From Neobacillus cucumis (lineage in GTDB: Bacteria > Bacillota > Bacilli > Bacillales > Cytobacillaceae), in the NCBI RefSeq assembly GCF_002860255.1, contig NZ_PGVE01000044.1, forward strand, positions 31,934 to 95,933: a DNA stretch of 64,000 nt, in the 5' to 3' direction. Below are positions 52,691 through 64,000 of this stretch, one piece after another. The notes beneath the pieces are model-generated. The model searched no databases. It worked only from the letters and a program-made list of their open reading frames with translations, and had not been told where the DNA came from. The translations under genes and the position numbers were made by a program. The number at the start of each line of letters is the position of its first letter. Within the stretch, counting starts at the first letter, position 1.

Positions 52691-53977
52691 ATGTCACATT
52701 TAATTACTTTATTTGAACAGCACAGTTATCTAATCCTTTTTATAGGAATCTTTTTAGAACTTATGGCTCTGCCTATTTCAGGTGAATTTTTAATGAGCTA
52801 TGCCGGTTACTTTGTATATGAGGGAAAAATGAATTACATTTTAGCCCTTTTAACCGTCTTTCTTTCAGGTGGTGCGGGCATTACCATAACTTATTGGATT
52901 GGGAAAGCAGGAGGCTATAAGCTAATCGAAAAATACGGAAAATATATTCACATGGGGCCGGAAAGATATAAAAAAACAGCCGCTTGGTTTGATCGTTCCG
53001 GCAGTAAATTACTTGTGTTTGCTTATTTCATACCAGGAGTCAGGCATTTTACCGGTTATATATCTGGCATTTCAAGAATGCCTTTTCGAAAATTTTTCAT
53101 TCCTGCTTATACAGGGGCGTTTTTATGGGGCGTTTGTTTTATTACGCTGGGGAAAGTATTGGGGCCAAAATGGGAGAGCTTCCATCAGGCTGCTAGTAAA
53201 TATTTAATTGTATTTATTATTATTTTAGCCGTATTGTTAATAGGTTTTTTTGCCTTTCGGTATTATAAAGCCCAAATCAAAGAATATAGTATTCAATTGT
53301 TACAACGATTGATCCAACGCTTAAAGACCATTAGAGCCGCGGAAATTTTTCTAATTATCCTTACTTTCGTTTTCATAGGTTTGGTCTCCTTGATGCTGGG
53401 AATGGCACAAGACTATCTATATGATGAGTTTACGAAGTTTAATGAAATTGCTGTCTATCTGGTTCAATCTATCGTTTATTTGAACTGGATGAAAGGGTTG
53501 TTTATCGTAGTACAATCCCCGATAGCACTAGGGTCGATTATTGCTGTAACGATGATCCGGATTTGGTGTAAGGGACGAAATAGAGGGCTTGAATACCTTT
53601 TACTGGGAGTTTCTATCTTAGGAGCCACGCCTTTTCATGATTCGGTCATCCAAGCATTCGCTTATTTTCAATCCTTGGGGTTTGTAGGGAAATTTCATTC
53701 CGCCAATTTCCCAGATATCCATTCAACTATTTTCATCATTATCTATGGAACCTGTTTATTTTTACTTGCCCGTCATTCGAAAAACAATTATTGGTCCATC
53801 GTTGGCGTTTTATTCCTATTACTATTATTAACGGGTCTAGCCATTGTAAATATTGCTTCGAACGTTGCACTTCCTAGTGATGTGGTTGGTGGATATGTAT
53901 ATGGCGGGGTTTGGATATTTTTTAACTTCTGGTTGTTTGAAATGTTCCGGCTTATATTGGCTAAAAATAAAAATTAG
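52691..53977 (+). CDS. DedA-PAP2 fusion membrane protein
   Basis: 428 residues. The N-terminal DedA domain (about 1-190) has the SGEFLMSYAGY Glu and YFIPGVRHFTGYISGISRM (Arg box), as in flippase-like DedA proteins. The C-terminal part (about 215-428) is PAP2-like but degenerate: FPDIHST replaces PSGH, and NVALPSDVVGG lacks the usual His before PSD. It may thus be a non-enzymatic partner domain. ATG 52691 has GGAGG 7 bases upstream. It follows pssA, so a role in lipid transport or turnover is plausible. Confidence 0.85.
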   Translation: MSHLITLFEQHSYLILFIGIFLELMALPISGEFLMSYAGYFVYEGKMNYILALLTVFLSGGAGITITYWIGKAGGYKLIEKYGKYIHMGPERYKKTAAWFDRSGSKLLVFAYFIPGVRHFTGYISGISRMPFRKFFIPAYTGAFLWGVCFITLGKVLGPKWESFHQAASKYLIVFIIILAVLLIGFFAFRYYKAQIKEYSIQLLQRLIQRLKTIRAAEIFLIILTFVFIGLVSLMLGMAQDYLYDEFTKFNEIAVYLVQSIVYLNWMKGLFIVVQSPIALGSIIAVTMIRIWCKGRNRGLEYLLLGVSILGATPFHDSVIQAFAYFQSLGFVGKFHSANFPDIHSTIFIIIYGTCLFLLARHSKNNYWSIVGVLFLLLLLTGLAIVNIASNVALPSDVVGGYVYGGVWIFFNFWLFEMFRLILAKNKN

Positions 53978-54062
53978 ATTAAAAATGGGCTGGGCAGGGC
54001 TAATTGAAACGTAAAAAAACATATCTTATTAATTAAAGATGAAACTCGAATAGAGGTGAACT

Positions 54063-55244
54063 ATGGAACCTGAGAGACACTCAAAAAGGAAATTTTTCGG
54101 ATTAAATTCAGTGATTTTTGTTCTTGGAATGGTCAGTCTGATGACCGACCTTTCCAGCCAGATGATCGTTCCGATCCTGCCACTATATTTAACTTCTGTT
54201 TTACATGTACAAGTAGGGACGGTTGGGATGATCGAGGGAATGGCAGAAAGCACGGCGAGCCTTTTAAAGTTTTTCTCTGGGTGGATGTCTGACAGGTTTG
54301 GCAAAAGAAAATGGTTGATGGTTGGAGGTTATGGATTATCCAATCTGATTAAACCTTTTTTCGCCTTATCATCGACTTGGGGTCAAGTTCTCTTCATTCG
54401 GTTTGCAGACCGTTTTGGTAAAGGAATTCGTACTTCTCCAAGAGATGCGATTCTTGCCGATACGACGACAAAAGAAGAACGTGGAAAAGCCTTCGGATTT
54501 AGAAGGTCCATGGATACACTCGGTGCGGCACTTGGACCACTTGTTACCTACTTCATCCTTTTATCGCATGGGAGTTATCAGTCTGTCTTTTGGTTATCGG
54601 CCATCCCTGGATTAATCGCAACGCTGCTTCTGATCTTCTTTTTAAAAGATAAAAGGAATCCAGTAAAAACAGAAGGCAAAAGGCTGCCAAAGATCAGCTT
54701 TAAGGGACTTAGTTCCCGCTTTGTCCTATTCACACTGATTACAATGCTCTTTACCATAGGAAACTTCTCTGATGCCTTCCTGATCTTGCGGGCAAAAGAT
54801 GTCGGTATGGCTCCAGCGTATATCCCGCTGACTTATTTTGCTTATAACATCATAACAAGTATTTTTTCTACTCCATTTGGCATGATTTCTGACCGTGTTG
54901 GCCGCCGGCCTGTTTTAATGACAGGCTACGTTATGTTTGCCCTCATTTATCTGGGCTTTGGTCTGGTACATACGGTCACGGGGATGTGGATCTTATTCTT
55001 TATTTATGGATTGTACTACGCTACGACGGAAGGAATTCAAAAGGCTTATGTAGCAGATTTAGTGCCCGAAGAACAGCGAGGTTTGGCCATGGGTACGTTT
55101 AATGCATTAACAGGCATCGCTGTTTTGCCGGCAAGTGTGATGGCAGGATTTTTGTGGCAATCCTTTGGTGCTTTTACCGCTTTTGGAGTGAGCAGTGTCC
55201 TCGCGATGATTTCTGCCTTGCTCATGTTCATCCTTCGTATTTAA
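54063..55244 (+). CDS. MFS transporter
   Basis: 393 residues and 12 membrane segments. The loop 2-3 motif is GWMSDRFGKRKW, repeated in loop 8-9 as GMISDRVGRRPV. FADRFGKGIRTSPRDAILAD is a feature of a group annotated as multidrug or tetracycline-like exporters. GAGGTG precedes the ATG. No regulator is adjacent and the substrate is unknown. Confidence 0.87.
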   Translation: MEPERHSKRKFFGLNSVIFVLGMVSLMTDLSSQMIVPILPLYLTSVLHVQVGTVGMIEGMAESTASLLKFFSGWMSDRFGKRKWLMVGGYGLSNLIKPFFALSSTWGQVLFIRFADRFGKGIRTSPRDAILADTTTKEERGKAFGFRRSMDTLGAALGPLVTYFILLSHGSYQSVFWLSAIPGLIATLLLIFFLKDKRNPVKTEGKRLPKISFKGLSSRFVLFTLITMLFTIGNFSDAFLILRAKDVGMAPAYIPLTYFAYNIITSIFSTPFGMISDRVGRRPVLMTGYVMFALIYLGFGLVHTVTGMWILFFIYGLYYATTEGIQKAYVADLVPEEQRGLAMGTFNALTGIAVLPASVMAGFLWQSFGAFTAFGVSSVLAMISALLMFILRI

Positions 55245-55349
55245 CGGTAAAAGAGTTTTCAAAGGATCCTATCAATTTATTCATTAAGAATAATCCATGA
55301 AAAAGAGGGAAAGTTTATTTTAACTATCTCGGTTTAGGAGTGGACACAA

Positions 55350-55880
55350 TTGAAATATCCAACATTTGAGGAAGTTAAAAAAGCCAGAGAAGCTCTGAGG
55401 GATATCTCAATTCAGCACTGGCTCCACGACGACCTTTTCACCTGGAGATGGTGGTTATTGCTTATAGCGGCAACCATTCCGTGGCTAATTTGGTTGAAGT
55501 TGCGTGATAAAAAAAGATCGTTTGAACTCTTAAGCTATGGCTTAATATGGGCGGTCCTAGCTTCGATAGCGGATGTCATCGGGGCAGACTTGATGTTATG
55601 GGGGTATCCGGACAAATTACTACCAATGGTCCCCCCTTTACTTCCTGCTGATATTACGGTGATTCCTGTTTCTTTTATGTTTATTTACCAATACTCAAAA
55701 GATTTTAAAACTTATTTGATATATTCCCTGTTACTTTCAGCATTTTTTGGTTATATATTAGAACATCTATTTGAAAAATGGGAGATGTTTACCCTGGATA
55801 AATGGACACATACGTATTCATTTATTGGTTTTTTTGTATTTGCACTAATTGATTATTTTATGATCAAAAAACTAAAATAG
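55350..55880 (+). CDS. CBO0543-family membrane protein (second of three)
   Basis: 176 residues from TTG 55350, with TAGGAG upstream. A soluble start (about 1-25, ending QHWLHDDLFTWRWW) is followed by five membrane segments, PLLPADITVIPVSFMFIYQY in the middle and KWTHTYSFIGFF late. The layout is closely shared with 56787 (KYFDFWLHDTFLHWDF and PWDFCLLPVTIMFMVQY). Function unknown. Confidence 0.78.
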   Translation: MKYPTFEEVKKAREALRDISIQHWLHDDLFTWRWWLLLIAATIPWLIWLKLRDKKRSFELLSYGLIWAVLASIADVIGADLMLWGYPDKLLPMVPPLLPADITVIPVSFMFIYQYSKDFKTYLIYSLLLSAFFGYILEHLFEKWEMFTLDKWTHTYSFIGFFVFALIDYFMIKKLK

Positions 55881-55883
55881 GTA

Positions 55884-55916
55884 GGAATAGCCTTAATAGA
55901 ACAGCTATTCCTTTTA
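55884..55916 (+). terminator. Terminator after the CBO0543 gene
   Basis: An 8-bp stem (GGAATAGC with GCTATTCC) across 12 bases, followed by TTTT. It also overlaps the end of the convergent PAP2 gene. Confidence 0.7.
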
Positions 55917-56576
55917 CTGATTCATAACTTGTTTCCTTTTATACTGACGTTCCATATATCTTTGATAAAACCCAATAGCAAAAGTAAGCCAGAAGGCGCT
56001 AATAAAATAACCAGCGAGGATGTCACTCGGATAATGAACTCCCAGATAAATCCGGCTAATCCCAATCATAAGAATCATAAAAACACTTAAGAGGATTAAA
56101 ATAGTCCTCCCGATTCGGGTGGACACATGCCGCCAAAGTAAGAAGGTTAGAACACCATATAAAGCAAACGCCATGGTCGCGTGCCCACTAGGGAAGCTAT
56201 AATTGCTCGCCTGGGCTAATCGATGTAAGTCTGGCCGCGCTCGATGAAACAATTGCTTTAATGTGACAAAAAGAACATTGGCACCTATCATAACAGCAAT
56301 AAATAAGATAAGTTCTGTACGATGTTTCAATACCACATACAAGAAAATGATAGACAAGAGAAAGAGCACGCTAACTGGCAAGGTGCCGCCAATGAACGTA
56401 AAAATCTTCATGATTTCTGTTAACCTTGGTGCTTCCAATCCCTGCACATAAGCTATGATCGTTCTATCGAAAGTAAAAATGGTATGTTTACTAACAAGAA
56501 TCGCCATTACCGTAAATCCCAACAGAGAAACCAGACTTATGATAAAAGCGATGAATAGATGCTTTTTTAAATTCAT
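55914..56576 (-). CDS. PAP2-family membrane phosphatase
   Basis: 220 residues and six membrane segments with a complete phosphatase site: KQLFHRARPD (C1), YSFPSGHATMAFA (C2) and SRIYLGVHYPSDILAGY (C3, nucleophile His). Likely substrates are undecaprenyl diphosphate, phosphatidylglycerophosphate or other lipid phosphates outside the membrane. ATG 56576 is chosen because GAGGG lies 6 bases upstream. It stands between two CBO0543-family genes. Confidence 0.9.
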   Translation of the reverse strand: MNLKKHLFIAFIISLVSLLGFTVMAILVSKHTIFTFDRTIIAYVQGLEAPRLTEIMKIFTFIGGTLPVSVLFLLSIIFLYVVLKHRTELILFIAVMIGANVLFVTLKQLFHRARPDLHRLAQASNYSFPSGHATMAFALYGVLTFLLWRHVSTRIGRTILILLSVFMILMIGISRIYLGVHYPSDILAGYFISAFWLTFAIGFYQRYMERQYKRKQVMNQ

Positions 56577-56786
56577 CATATACCCTCAATTCATTTTTTA
56601 CTTCATGTGTAAGCCTCTGATAGCTTCATTTTAACAATACCCCAATTGGGTAATATTTAACACACTAGCATGAATAACGTCATCTTTCCACTTATTTTCC
56701 AGTAAGTAAGTATAGTAAGATTGGCAGGAATAATTCAAAAGGTTTTGGAAAAATTAATAAGTATAATTTTATAAAGGAAATAAGAT

Positions 56787-57347
56787 ATGAAAACCTTGCA
56801 AGATCCCCAGAAGATCAAACAAATTGGTGATTTTTACATAGAATTAAAAAAAATACATCATAAGTATTTCGATTTTTGGCTTCATGATACATTTTTACAC
56901 TGGGACTTTTTATTATCTTTATCACTTGCTGTCATCCCCTGGCTATTATGGTTTAAATTCAGGAAAAGGGAAAGCACCTTTCGTTTGTTATTAGCAGGCT
57001 TTTTTGTCTTAATCATTTCCTCATGGCTGGATTTTTGGGGAACGATGTATGGATTATGGTATTACACAGGTAAAGTACTTCCCTCAATGCCTTCTTTTAT
57101 CCCGTGGGATTTTTGTTTACTTCCTGTGACCATCATGTTCATGGTGCAATATAAACCGAAGACCTCCCCTATTCTAAAAGGATTAATTTTTTCCTGTTTA
57201 ACCTCTTTCATAGGGGAACCGCTTTTCAAATGGATAGGGATATATGTTCAGGTGAATTGGAGTATCTTTTACTCTTTTCCTATCTATTTTCTTATTTATC
57301 TTGTTGCCCATAGGCTAAGTCGGGTAAAAGCGTTTGACGAATTGTAG
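56787..57347 (+). CDS. CBO0543-family membrane protein (third of three)
   Basis: 186 residues. The soluble N-terminus (MKTLQDPQKIKQIGDFYIEL) is followed by five membrane segments. Conserved points with the copy at 55350 are HDTFLHW, PWLLWFKFRK, PWDFCLLPVT and a late NWSIFYSFPIYF. AAGGAAATA precedes the ATG. Function unknown. Two copies around a PAP2 gene suggest local duplication. Confidence 0.78.
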   Translation: MKTLQDPQKIKQIGDFYIELKKIHHKYFDFWLHDTFLHWDFLLSLSLAVIPWLLWFKFRKRESTFRLLLAGFFVLIISSWLDFWGTMYGLWYYTGKVLPSMPSFIPWDFCLLPVTIMFMVQYKPKTSPILKGLIFSCLTSFIGEPLFKWIGIYVQVNWSIFYSFPIYFLIYLVAHRLSRVKAFDEL

Positions 57348-57366
57348 TAATCTTTTACTGACAGAG

Positions 57367-57397
57367 GCGATTCTTCGATTAGAAGGATCGCTTTTTT
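57367..57397 (+). terminator. Terminator after the third CBO0543 gene
   Basis: GCGATTCTTC pairs with GAAGGATCGC (one mismatch) across 5 bases, followed by TTTTTT. Confidence 0.8.
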
Positions 57398-57551
57398 AAT
57401 TGCTCTAACGGCGATAAATAGTAAATTCCCTTTTTTGTGAATATTTTCCTATATTTTCTCCTGCATATCTCTTAATATTAAAATAGGAAGAAAACGATCT
57501 GTTAAGAGAGGGTTGGGCTGAAAATCATTTCAATGAAAGTGTAGGGGTTCA

Positions 57552-58280
57552 ATGAGAAAATTTATTATGATCACCGGTCTTTTTTTTATTTTATTTATAC
57601 TCGCAGGTTTTCTAGCAGATTATTTCTACTACGGACCGGTAAAGCAGCAAGAAGTGAAGAAAGGTATGTTAAAACAATTATCGTCTAAGTACGGAAAAGA
57701 TTTCATAGTCAATCATATCATCTATGAAAAAGCATTAGGTGATGATGAAGGCATGTATTCAGCTGAAGTTTATCCAAAAGGAAACAAAGATTTAGAGTTC
57801 CAGGTTTTCGTTTCAGAGAATGGAAAACTAGTGGATGAATCTTTTAAGGAAACCAAATGGAGAAGTGAAGCAATTAAATCTTGGGAGCCTTTTATGAGTA
57901 AATTCGGGAACATCACCTACGCGGTAAACATTCACATCCCTGAAGAAATAGCAGAGCAATATAGCGTGGAAGATACATATGAAGAAATCTATCAAAAACA
58001 CAAACACCTGATGAGCGAGTATGTGTTTATCGGGCAGATCGAGAAATCCTTTGATAAAAAAAAGGAAACAGCTAGGGTCATAGAGATGGCAAACCATGCT
58101 TTGCAGCGCGAGCTGAAAGATTTCTCCGTCGAGTGGACTTACTATGAGAAAGGAAAGAAAAACGCGGATGTATTTGAATTGAGAGATACCGTTCCTTCAT
58201 ATAGTTGGCGTTTCTCACGAAAAGGTGTATCAAACGGAGTGACGGCCGAGAGCTTAGAGCCATTCTTTACACAACACTAG
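57552..58280 (+). CDS. Membrane-anchored hypothetical protein
   Basis: 242 residues. One N-terminal helix (about 5-23) is followed by an outside, strongly charged domain (YEKALGDDEGMYSAEVYPKG, NIHIPEEIAEQYSVEDTYEE). The composition suggests two repeats of an alpha/beta unit, perhaps PepSY- or DUF-like, but I do not recognise it. TAGGGG precedes the ATG. It is a single gene, convergent with the DUF1906 gene and sharing its terminator. Confidence 0.65.
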   Translation: MRKFIMITGLFFILFILAGFLADYFYYGPVKQQEVKKGMLKQLSSKYGKDFIVNHIIYEKALGDDEGMYSAEVYPKGNKDLEFQVFVSENGKLVDESFKETKWRSEAIKSWEPFMSKFGNITYAVNIHIPEEIAEQYSVEDTYEEIYQKHKHLMSEYVFIGQIEKSFDKKKETARVIEMANHALQRELKDFSVEWTYYEKGKKNADVFELRDTVPSYSWRFSRKGVSNGVTAESLEPFFTQH

Positions 58281-58300
58281 TACTATACGGAATTCAATTA

Positions 58301-58340
58301 AAAAAGATGATATACGGGAGCAGCGTATATCATCTTTTTT
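58301..58340. terminator. Strong bidirectional terminator
   Basis: A 16-bp perfect stem (AAAAAGATGATATACG with its complement) and a 7-base loop, placed between two convergent genes and ending at the DUF1906 stop codon. Confidence 0.92.
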
Positions 58341-59218
58341 TACCACAATTGATCCATTACAGTAGACTGAATGAGGTTCGTGTCTATATTACAAGCTTTG
58401 CCATCAATTCCATATTGCCAAATCGAGATATTGATATTCTTTGGAGCTCCAGGGTTGAAGGCAGGGGCCTTGTTCTTCGCTGAGACTCCAGGATCTGGGT
58501 TACTGCTCCAGAGGATGGTTTGATCTTTCACATTTTTATTTTTTGAAGCAGCGGCTTGATAAGCAGCGGACAGCTTACTATCTGGTGTGAAAACACCATA
58601 GATTCCTGGCTTATATGGCGAATGGGCTAACGTGTCCACCCATCCCTGAATAAATGCCGCATCGACTGGATAAGTGGGTTCGATATCAGCAAAGATGGCA
58701 ACGCCCTTAGGTATTCCTAGTTTTTGGGCATAGGAAATGGCTTCTTTAGCTTCAGCTGCCCCCTTGTCATAGCCAACAGCTTCTGTAAAATGATTAAAAA
58801 TCGGTAAGATCTTAATGCCTTGCTTATGGAGTAAATCAGCTTCTCCCTTTGTCAAACCAATGGATACATCACCCTTTGTCTCCAAATATCTTCCGAATAC
58901 ACTTGGAGCTCCATAATTCTTTTTCACACACTGCAGAAATGCTTGGTCAACACCAGAAGCAGTGTCAACTCCCCAGACGATGGCTGGCTTGTTTTGTGCT
59001 GGTTTTTCTTCTTTTAGGGGCTTTTCTTGGGCTTGATTACCTTTAGTAGTGGAATGATTAGCAGGTTTTTCGCTTTGCGGTGTGGCTGCAGCATCTTGGA
59101 CTGCTTTCGGTGACTGGAGCTTCACTTGAGGAGTATTATGGTTGAAGAATACGAGAAGTATAGGAATAACCAAGATCGCAATTAAAACAACGCTCCAAAT
59201 CCATTGGCGTTTCTTCAT
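58340..59218 (-). CDS. Anchored DUF1906 (GH25-like) protein
   Basis: 292 residues. Membrane anchor (about 6-25), a linker rich in Pro, Lys, Gln and Glu, and then a DUF1906 barrel (about 78-292): IVWGVDTASGVDQAFLQCVK, GVAIFADIEPTY (acid pair) and ISIWQYGID. DUF1906 is the glycoside-hydrolase-like domain of Rv2525c-type proteins. Whether it cuts the wall is not known. ATG 59218 is used because GGAGGG lies 10 bases upstream. It is related in fold to the protein at 39057. Confidence 0.87.
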   Translation of the reverse strand: MKKRQWIWSVVLIAILVIPILLVFFNHNTPQVKLQSPKAVQDAAATPQSEKPANHSTTKGNQAQEKPLKEEKPAQNKPAIVWGVDTASGVDQAFLQCVKKNYGAPSVFGRYLETKGDVSIGLTKGEADLLHKQGIKILPIFNHFTEAVGYDKGAAEAKEAISYAQKLGIPKGVAIFADIEPTYPVDAAFIQGWVDTLAHSPYKPGIYGVFTPDSKLSAAYQAAASKNKNVKDQTILWSSNPDPGVSAKNKAPAFNPGAPKNINISIWQYGIDGKACNIDTNLIQSTVMDQLW

Positions 59219-59290
59219 ATCATCCATTCCCTCCATACGACAATCTCAAGAGTCATTGTATTCAGAGAGTCGAATGGACGTGTGGGCAAA

Positions 59291-59366
59291 AGCAAGAAGC
59301 AAGAAGCAAGGGGACGGTTCTCATGCTTCCGAAGCATGAGAACCGTCCCCTTGCACACTCTTGCAC
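59291..59366. repeat. REP-like palindrome family, copy 12
   Basis: Arms GCAAGGGGACGGTTCTCATG and CATGAGAACCGTCCCCTTGC. The outer AAGGGG/CCCCTT differs from the usual ATGGGG/CCCCAT on both sides. It ends 2 bases before the GH1 stop codon. Confidence 0.92.
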
Positions 59367-59368
59367 AA

Positions 59369-60826
<1,458 letters not shown>

Positions 60827-60908
60827 TTATACCTCCGAGTAAATGATTGGTTGAATATGGTTCCGGCATCAAGACCGAAACCATATTCGTTATAGATTGA
60901 ACCTGGAA

Positions 60909-63036
<2,128 letters not shown>

Positions 63037-63052
63037 CAAAACTTTTTTTTAT

Positions 63053-63112
63053 GAGCAAGGGGACGGTTCTCATGCTTCGGAAGCATGAGAACCGTCCCCT
63101 TGCTCCCCCTCG
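63053..63112. repeat. REP-like palindrome family, copy 13
   Basis: Arms GAGCAAGGGGACGGTTCTC and GAGAACCGTCCCCTTGCTC are fully complementary, including the outer GAGCAA/TTGCTC, which differs from the usual GAAGCA. It lies between the bglP promoter and the crcB stop codon. Confidence 0.93.
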
Positions 63113-63113
63113 C

Positions 63114-63467
63114 TCACCCCAGTTTTATTCCTATAAACGCTAGGACGATCCCCAATGTATAGCTAAGTCCTAAATATAAAATACTTACTTTCCAGTTTCT
63201 GTTCGCTTGTAACTGGATGTTCTCTAGCTTAAAGGTTGAAAATGTTGTAAATGCTCCCATGAAACCTGTGCCCAGGAGTAATCTCCAGGTATTCTCTAAA
63301 TTTGCACCAAAGATTAAACCCAATAAAAACGAACCCAGCAAATTTATGATGAAAGTAGCAATTGGAAAAGTAGAGGGATACCTTCTTTTTATCAATTTAC
63401 TTAAACCAAATCGGGACAGGGCTCCAAAAAATCCTCCGGCCGCAACCAAAGCTATATTCGTGATCAT
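63114..63467 (-). CDS. crcB: Fluoride channel CrcB/FluC, second subunit gene
   Basis: 117 residues and four membrane helices. The family motifs are GGFFGALSRFGLS near the N-terminus, NLLGSFLLG in helix 2 and GFMGAFTTFSTF (Phe box and Na+ site). FluC channels export fluoride as dual-topology dimers. In Bacilli they are often two adjacent genes giving a heterodimer, as here. The ATG shares one base with the stop of the upstream gene (TAATG). Confidence 0.93.
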   Translation of the reverse strand: MITNIALVAAGGFFGALSRFGLSKLIKRRYPSTFPIATFIINLLGSFLLGLIFGANLENTWRLLLGTGFMGAFTTFSTFKLENIQLQANRNWKVSILYLGLSYTLGIVLAFIGIKLG

Positions 63468-63871
63468 TATTTTTCACCTCTAACGATTTCTGCTGCTTTA
63501 TCTGCTGTTAATCCTAACCGATAGCCCATCCAAGAAAATAAGAGACCACCCCACAGACTGAGAAGTACGTAAAGAAGGGCTGTTCCCCACTTAGCCGCAC
63601 TAATTAAATGAACCGTTTCTACACTAAAAGTTGAAAACGTCGTAAAAGAGCCAATAAGTCCAGTACCCAATGCCGTTATGACATGAGGATGTAAAGATTT
63701 AAATCTCGGCAAGAAGTTTGTAAACCATCCTAATATAAAACTCCCGGCCATGTTTGTAACAAATGTAGCTAATGGGAAATCATGAAACCACCACTGCCCA
63801 AAGTAAACGCCTAAAAAATAACGTAATAAAGCCCCAATAATGCCAGCAATCCCAACTAATAAAAAGTTCAA
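63467..63871 (-). CDS. crcB: Fluoride channel CrcB/FluC, first subunit gene
   Basis: 134 residues and four helices, with GIIGALLRYFLG, NMAGSFILGW and GLIGSFTTFSTFSVE. It is paired by a one-base overlap with the second crcB gene. TTG 63871 has GAGGTG 7 bases upstream; a GTG at 63880 lies inside that ribosome site. No fluoride riboswitch is seen in the short upstream stretch before a dispersed repeat begins. Confidence 0.9.
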   Translation of the reverse strand: MNFLLVGIAGIIGALLRYFLGVYFGQWWFHDFPLATFVTNMAGSFILGWFTNFLPRFKSLHPHVITALGTGLIGSFTTFSTFSVETVHLISAAKWGTALLYVLLSLWGGLLFSWMGYRLGLTADKAAEIVRGEK

Positions 63872-63901
63872 TTTTCTCACCTCAAATATAAAGTGTCCAA
63901 T

Positions 63902-63982
63902 AAGAAAAGCGCAAGTGCCTTGATCAGGGAAAAAAGTAGTTCATTTTTTCCTAGCCCCGACAAGCATAAGACGAGCCGGCCG
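63902..63982 (+). repeat. Dispersed repeat, type B, cut at the contig end
   Basis: It starts AAGAAAAGCGCAAGTGCCTT and ends CATAAGACGAGCCGGCCG. Compared with 3318-3350 it carries a central insert that folds as GGAAAAAA...TTTTTTCC. It stops where adapter sequence begins, consistent with an assembly that broke in a repeat. Confidence 0.75.
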
Positions 63983-64000
63983 AGATCGGAAGAGCACACG
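63983..64000 (+). other. Illumina adapter sequence (artefact)
   Basis: AGATCGGAAGAGCACACG is identical to the start of the standard TruSeq read 1 adapter. It is not genomic. It shows that the window ends at an untrimmed contig end. Confidence 0.95.

Overview
The window looks like the chromosome of a low-GC, endospore-forming Bacillaceae member, close to Bacillus sensu lato and possibly Neobacillus-like. The reasons are strong Shine-Dalgarno sites with ATG/GTG/TTG starts, a GerA/GerC/GerB germination operon, LicT-type antitermination, cre boxes, CBO0543- and DUF3231-type proteins and an HPr kinase paralogue. The genus is an inference. The last 18 bases match the Illumina adapter, so the right edge is probably a contig end inside a dispersed repeat.

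Layout. 1-3.3 kb: sugar ABC importer behind two LacI-type palindromes. 3.4-9 kb: divergent HPr kinase paralogue, heme-oxygenase-like DUF2236 protein, DUF2294 protein, TRIC channel, vanadium haloperoxidase. 9-14 kb: GH1 phospho-beta-glucosidase with a divergent GntR regulator, an unknown protein and a BCCT osmolyte transporter. 14-19 kb: HAD nucleotidase, CBO0543 protein, and a small redox cluster (ferric-reductase-like membrane protein, ApbE, anchored tail protein ending DTTTGGT). 18.6-29 kb: a complete fructan/sucrose module of DUF624 protein, GH32, fructokinase, ABC importer, and a sensory binding protein with histidine kinase and AraC-type response regulator. 29-37 kb: Ugd, VanZ, slipin, secreted protein, ger operon in the order A-C-B. 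37-46 kb: small membrane proteins, two secreted Pro/Lys-rich proteins, GNAT, two micropeptides, a HesB-like gene with an in-frame UGA (probable selenoprotein), two COG4705 membrane proteins and an extra acyl carrier protein. 46-59 kb: DUF3231, UppP, RND pump, PssA, DedA-PAP2 fusion, MFS, two CBO0543 proteins, PAP2, DUF1906. 59-64 kb: beta-glucoside PTS operon with RAT/terminator leader and a consensus cre, then a crcB pair.

How the genes work together. The 20-29 kb block reads as one regulon: a lipoprotein senses fructan outside the cell, the kinase and regulator switch on the importer, GH32 cuts the imported oligosaccharide and fructokinase phosphorylates fructose. The right-edge PTS and GH1 pair imports and cleaves beta-glucosides under CcpA and a LicT-type antiterminator that is not in the window. 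The ApbE cluster may form a flavin-based extracytoplasmic electron path.

Thirteen loci carry a REP-like palindrome family (core GGGGACGGTTCTC / GAGAACCGTCCCC). Many touch the 3' ends of genes, and some supply stop codons or C-terminal residues. Its paired arms co-vary between copies. No transposase is present in the window.
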